The notes below the pieces were generated by a model. The model ran no database searches. It was given only the letters and a program-made list of their open reading frames with translations, and was not told where the DNA came from. A DNA stretch of 17,997 nucleotides, from the NCBI GenBank assembly GCA_946631075.1, contig CAMOZS010000014.1:1-17997 (forward strand), given 5' to 3'. This document shows, in pieces, positions 16,407 through 17,997 of the stretch. Source of the stretch: an uncultured Bacillota bacterium (GTDB taxonomy: Bacteria; Bacillota; Clostridia; Peptostreptococcales; Anaerovoracaceae). Position 1 is the stretch's first letter. Every line of letters begins with the position of its first letter. A program made the position numbers and the translations under genes.

Positions 16407-17021
16407 TTAGTTGCTGCAGATCAGCTCGATCCCCTTGGCGTATTTGCTGGTGTCCTCGGGCTCAAGTCCGTAGACTTCCTGCAGGCGCCGGCCGATCTCG
16501 ACCAGCTCCTCAGCTTCTCCTGAAAAAAGCTCCACTTCGACTTCCCTGATCGGTGTCTGGCTGCCTCCGGCGAAGACGCCGCCTTCATCGACGGAGATCT
16601 CGAAGATCCCCTCTCCTGTATCGATGCGGAATCTCCTGCGGCGGATGTCGGTGTGCATGAGCTCGACCATTTCCTTCTCTCCGGTCAGCTCCTGCAGCTC
16701 GTCGCCGATATCGCTCTCCAGGAAGACGTCGATGTCGGGATCGCTCTCGTCTACCGGAACGGTCAGTTCTTCTCTCGTGTGCAGGCCGTCCTCGCTCTTG
16801 CCCCTCCATTTCAGGGTGGCGATCATCCGGTCATCTTCCCTGCGCACCCGGTAGGCGATCTTGTTCCTGGCCAGGTCCAGTTCCGCTGTATCGTAGTAGA
16901 TCGCGTACATGCTGACCTCTTCTCTTGAGTCTTCTTCTTCTATTTCAGCAAACAGGCTGTCTTCCCAGATCCGCTCGGCGATCTCCTCGCCGGGGATCCT
17001 GTATTTAAGTTCGATTTCCAT
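16407..17021 (-). CDS. CYTH domain protein (triphosphate tunnel metalloenzyme family)
   Basis: A 204-residue protein of the CYTH superfamily (class IV adenylate cyclase / thiamine triphosphatase), whose members bind a triphosphate and divalent metal inside a beta-barrel. The N-terminal ExExK signature is present as MEIELKY (E2, E4, K6). Further alternating charged strands follow (IAYRVRRED, ATLKWRGK, REVEVELF), with KYAKGIEL near the C-terminus. Bacterial relatives hydrolyse inorganic triphosphate or thiamine triphosphate; the substrate here cannot be told. The ATG at 17021 is fixed by the signature, although AAGGAG lies only 3 nt upstream. A 6-codon upstream reading frame ends on that ribosome binding site. 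The gene appears monocistronic, with a promoter at 17070-17098 and terminators at 16333-16385. Confidence 0.88.
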   Translation of the reverse strand: MEIELKYRIPGEEIAERIWEDSLFAEIEEEDSREEVSMYAIYYDTAELDLARNKIAYRVRREDDRMIATLKWRGKSEDGLHTREELTVPVDESDPDIDVFLESDIGDELQELTGEKEMVELMHTDIRRRRFRIDTGEGIFEISVDEGGVFAGGSQTPIREVEVELFSGEAEELVEIGRRLQEVYGLEPEDTSKYAKGIELICSN

Positions 17022-17069
17022 AAACTCCTTAAGGTCTTAACCAGACCATCTCCTCCAAACGTACTTCAC

Positions 17070-17098
17070 ATAATAACACTACCGGACGCTAAAGGCAA
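17070..17098 (-). promoter_or_regulatory. Sigma-A-type promoter of the CYTH gene
   Basis: On the minus strand TTGCCT (complement of 17093-17098, 4/6 to TTGACA), a 17-nt spacer and TATTAT (complement of 17070-17075, 5/6 to TATAAT). The predicted start near 17063 gives a leader of about 40 nt containing GGAGGAG and a 6-codon reading frame. Confidence 0.7.
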
Positions 17099-17111
17099 GG
17101 AAAATCGATTT

Positions 17112-17262
17112 GGGCCCGGGCCAGGCGGGCCGGAGAGCGGGCTGCTAGCTAGCCTTTGCACTGGCGTCAAGCGGGCCGGACCACGGCTGCGGGTCGGCCG
17201 GACCGCGGGCTGCGGGCTGGCTGTTTGTCGGCCTGAGCACTGGCATCTGGCTGGCCGGCCAG
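17112..17262. repeat. GC-rich degenerate short repeats
   Basis: Short words recur: GCGGGCCGGA at 17125-17134 and 17171-17180; GGCCGGACC at 17174-17182 and 17196-17204; GCGGGCTGC at 17137-17145 and 17205-17213, with GCGGGCTGG overlapping at 17212-17220; and GCACTGGC twice (near 17158 and 17237). There is no fixed period. It reads as a decayed simple-sequence or shuffled repeat just upstream of the CYTH promoter. Confidence 0.55.
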
Positions 17263-17311
17263 GTCTGTGCCCCCTGTTCGTGCCCTTCCATTTTTATCCA
17301 TTTCGTGTTTT

Positions 17312-17588
17312 TGTATCAATTTCGTATTTCAGGGTGTTTTTGTACAAAATTCTTCAGGATTATTGTACAAAATCGGGATTTCAAAGGCAATAAGTACAAA
17401 GACCAAGGCATGCCATCCCATGCGAGTCAATATATACATGTATTATGAGCATGTTATGGTAAACTGTTGACTCTGCTGCCAAGACCGCCACAGCCTTTTC
17501 TTGTACATTATCCCCTCACTTTCCCAAATATGTACAAAAAGTCTGCAGAATTTTGTACATAACATGGGGAAATCCTTGGTTTTGTCCA
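17312..17588. repeat. Mirror-symmetric array of TGTACA sites (imperfect inverted repeat)
   Basis: Sites at 17312 (TGTATC), 17341 (TGTACA), 17364 (TGTACA) and 17393 (AGTACA) are mirrored by 17502, 17531 and 17554 (all TGTACA) and 17583 (TGTCCA). Spacings are 29, 23, 29 bp in each arm, and every pair shares the same axis at 17450. The inner part of the arms is also similar in sequence: about 19 of 23 positions between the first two strong sites (TGTACAAAATTCT in both) and about 17 of 30 in the next segment. The roughly 100 bp between the arms shows no symmetry on this axis. It could be a multi-site operator, a protein-organised DNA complex or a small non-autonomous element with several transposase-binding sites per end. 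Confidence 0.7.
17424..17473. repeat. 7-bp inverted repeat inside the array core
   Basis: GAGTCAA (17424-17430) and TTGACTC (17467-17473) flank a 36-bp AT-rich core that contains the palindrome TACATGTA (17435-17442). Its axis (17448.5) is close to, but not the same as, that of the surrounding TGTACA array. Confidence 0.45.
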
Positions 17589-17678
17589 AAGATGGTAAAT
17601 TCTGGGTTCTAGCTCTTATGCAGGAGCTAATCGAATAAGTACAGGAAGCCTGACCCTTCGCCCATACGGGGCTCAGGG

Positions 17679-17770
17679 AGATCATCTTGCCGATCGCGCT
17701 CGTCCGATAGCTGGCCGCACCGGCCTCACGCAGGGGGCCGGCGGCCAGCACGGCGCAATCGGGATGATCT
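17679..17770. repeat. Long nested hairpin, about 92 nt
   Basis: The outer stem pairs AGATCATC (17679-17686) with GATGATCT (17763-17770). After a 3-nt bulge, CCGAT and GCGC pair with their complements in 17755-17762 around one mismatch. The inner stem pairs CTGGCCG (17711-17717) and CCGGCC (17720-17725) with GGCCGG (17736-17741) and CGGCCAG (17742-17748), leaving a 10-nt loop and a 2-nt bulge. About 30 base pairs in total make this the strongest fold in the gene-free region. It may be a structured RNA, a strong terminator-like barrier or a palindromic mobile element. No long T-run follows on either strand. Confidence 0.6.
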
Positions 17771-17877
17771 TATGGATAAGCTGCGCCTGACCGTGGACAG
17801 CTGAAGCTGCGTCCTCACCTGCCCACCGCCAGGCTTGCTTACCCACAGGCCAGGTACTTTAGAGCGGATGTAATTTT

Positions 17878-17978
17878 AAAGTGCTCGCCGAGGGATGACG
17901 ATTTTTGCGGGCCTGTGTCCTTCAAATCGTCAAAAAGTGCCATCAGGGAAGGGACGGTATTTTCGGAGTGACGATTTT
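17878..17978. repeat. TGACGATTT box cluster
   Basis: TGACGATTT occurs forward at 17896 and 17969 and reversed at 17924-17932 (AAATCGTCA). The first two form a 9-bp inverted repeat with a 19-nt loop. Each forward box is preceded by AAAGTGC (17878-17884 and 17934-17940) and followed by TTTGCGG or TCCGC, suggesting two diverged direct copies of a larger unit. The cluster runs to near the window end and may continue. Confidence 0.55.
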
Positions 17979-17997
17979 CCGCAGTCCATTAAGTTGT

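Larger units (their letters stand above)
17099..17997. other. Gene-free region of about 900 bp
   Basis: No reading frame here looks like a real protein. The longest frames (about 67 codons on plus, 102 on minus) run through palindromes and have no recognisable motif or good ribosome binding site. Composition shifts abruptly from GC-rich degenerate repeats (17112-17262) to AT-rich sequence (about 17290-17460) and back to GC-rich sequence. The content is a set of repeats and dyads, listed separately. It may be a graveyard of small mobile elements or a cluster of regulatory/structural sites. Any gene it serves could lie beyond 17997. Confidence 0.7.

Noticed and set aside
17312..17588. CRISPR array interpretation of the regularly spaced TGTACA sites
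   Set aside because: Repeats are only 6-13 bp, the arms are inverted rather than direct, spacings alternate 23/29, and no cas genes are present.
17443..17751. A 102-codon minus-strand frame starting at GTG 17751
   Set aside because: It runs through the hairpin and the TGTACA array, has no good ribosome binding site and no recognisable domain; the array's exact mirrored spacing fits non-coding DNA better.
17770..17850. DnaA-box-like words (TTATGGATAA, TTACCCACA) suggesting a replication origin
   Set aside because: Only two imperfect matches with mixed orientation, and no dnaA, dnaN or unwinding-type repeat nearby in the window.

Overview
The window looks like chromosomal DNA from an anaerobic, moderately GC-rich member of the Bacillota, most likely class Clostridia. 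The reasons are the tig-clpP-clpX-lon-engB gene order, a SpoVB-type flippase next to an HU gene, strong AGGAGG ribosome binding sites and PduL used as the acyl-CoA phosphotransferase. I cannot place the genus. Every convincing gene lies on the minus strand, so transcription runs from high to low coordinates.

In transcription order: (i) about 17.1-18.0 kb is a gene-poor stretch that holds several repeat or palindrome systems instead of genes. (ii) A CYTH-domain triphosphatase-like gene (16407-17021) has its own promoter and ends at terminator-like hairpins. (iii) A near-consensus promoter at 16294-16322 starts a tight run: trigger factor, ClpP, ClpX, Lon, the ribosome-assembly GTPase EngB, a DUF1232 membrane protein, hypoxanthine phosphoribosyltransferase and PduL. 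This is a protein folding, protein turnover and ribosome biogenesis operon with purine salvage and acyl-phosphate metabolism attached at its tail. (iv) A perfect 13-bp inverted repeat lies between pduL and the next gene and surrounds a sigma-A-like -10 element. (v) A gene of about 1571 codons follows, with a BspA/DUF285 leucine-rich segment, an InlB-type repeat and 15 tandem MBG-like Ig-fold repeats of about 77 residues. It has no visible signal peptide or cell-wall anchor. (vi) A cardiolipin synthase overlaps it, followed by a SpoVB/MurJ-family lipid flippase. (vii) HU is cut by the window edge and has its own promoter.

The least explained structures are in the gene-free end. Eight TGTACA-like sites (six good, two degenerate) are arranged as exact mirror images around position 17450 with spacings 29-23-29 on each side. 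Downstream are a strong nested hairpin of about 92 nt and a cluster of TGACGATTT boxes. The other notable items are the unexported-looking repeat protein with its palindromic promoter region and a histidine/glutamate-rich tail on ClpX. All positions and motifs were read by eye; family assignments rest on recognised motifs and no database search was run.
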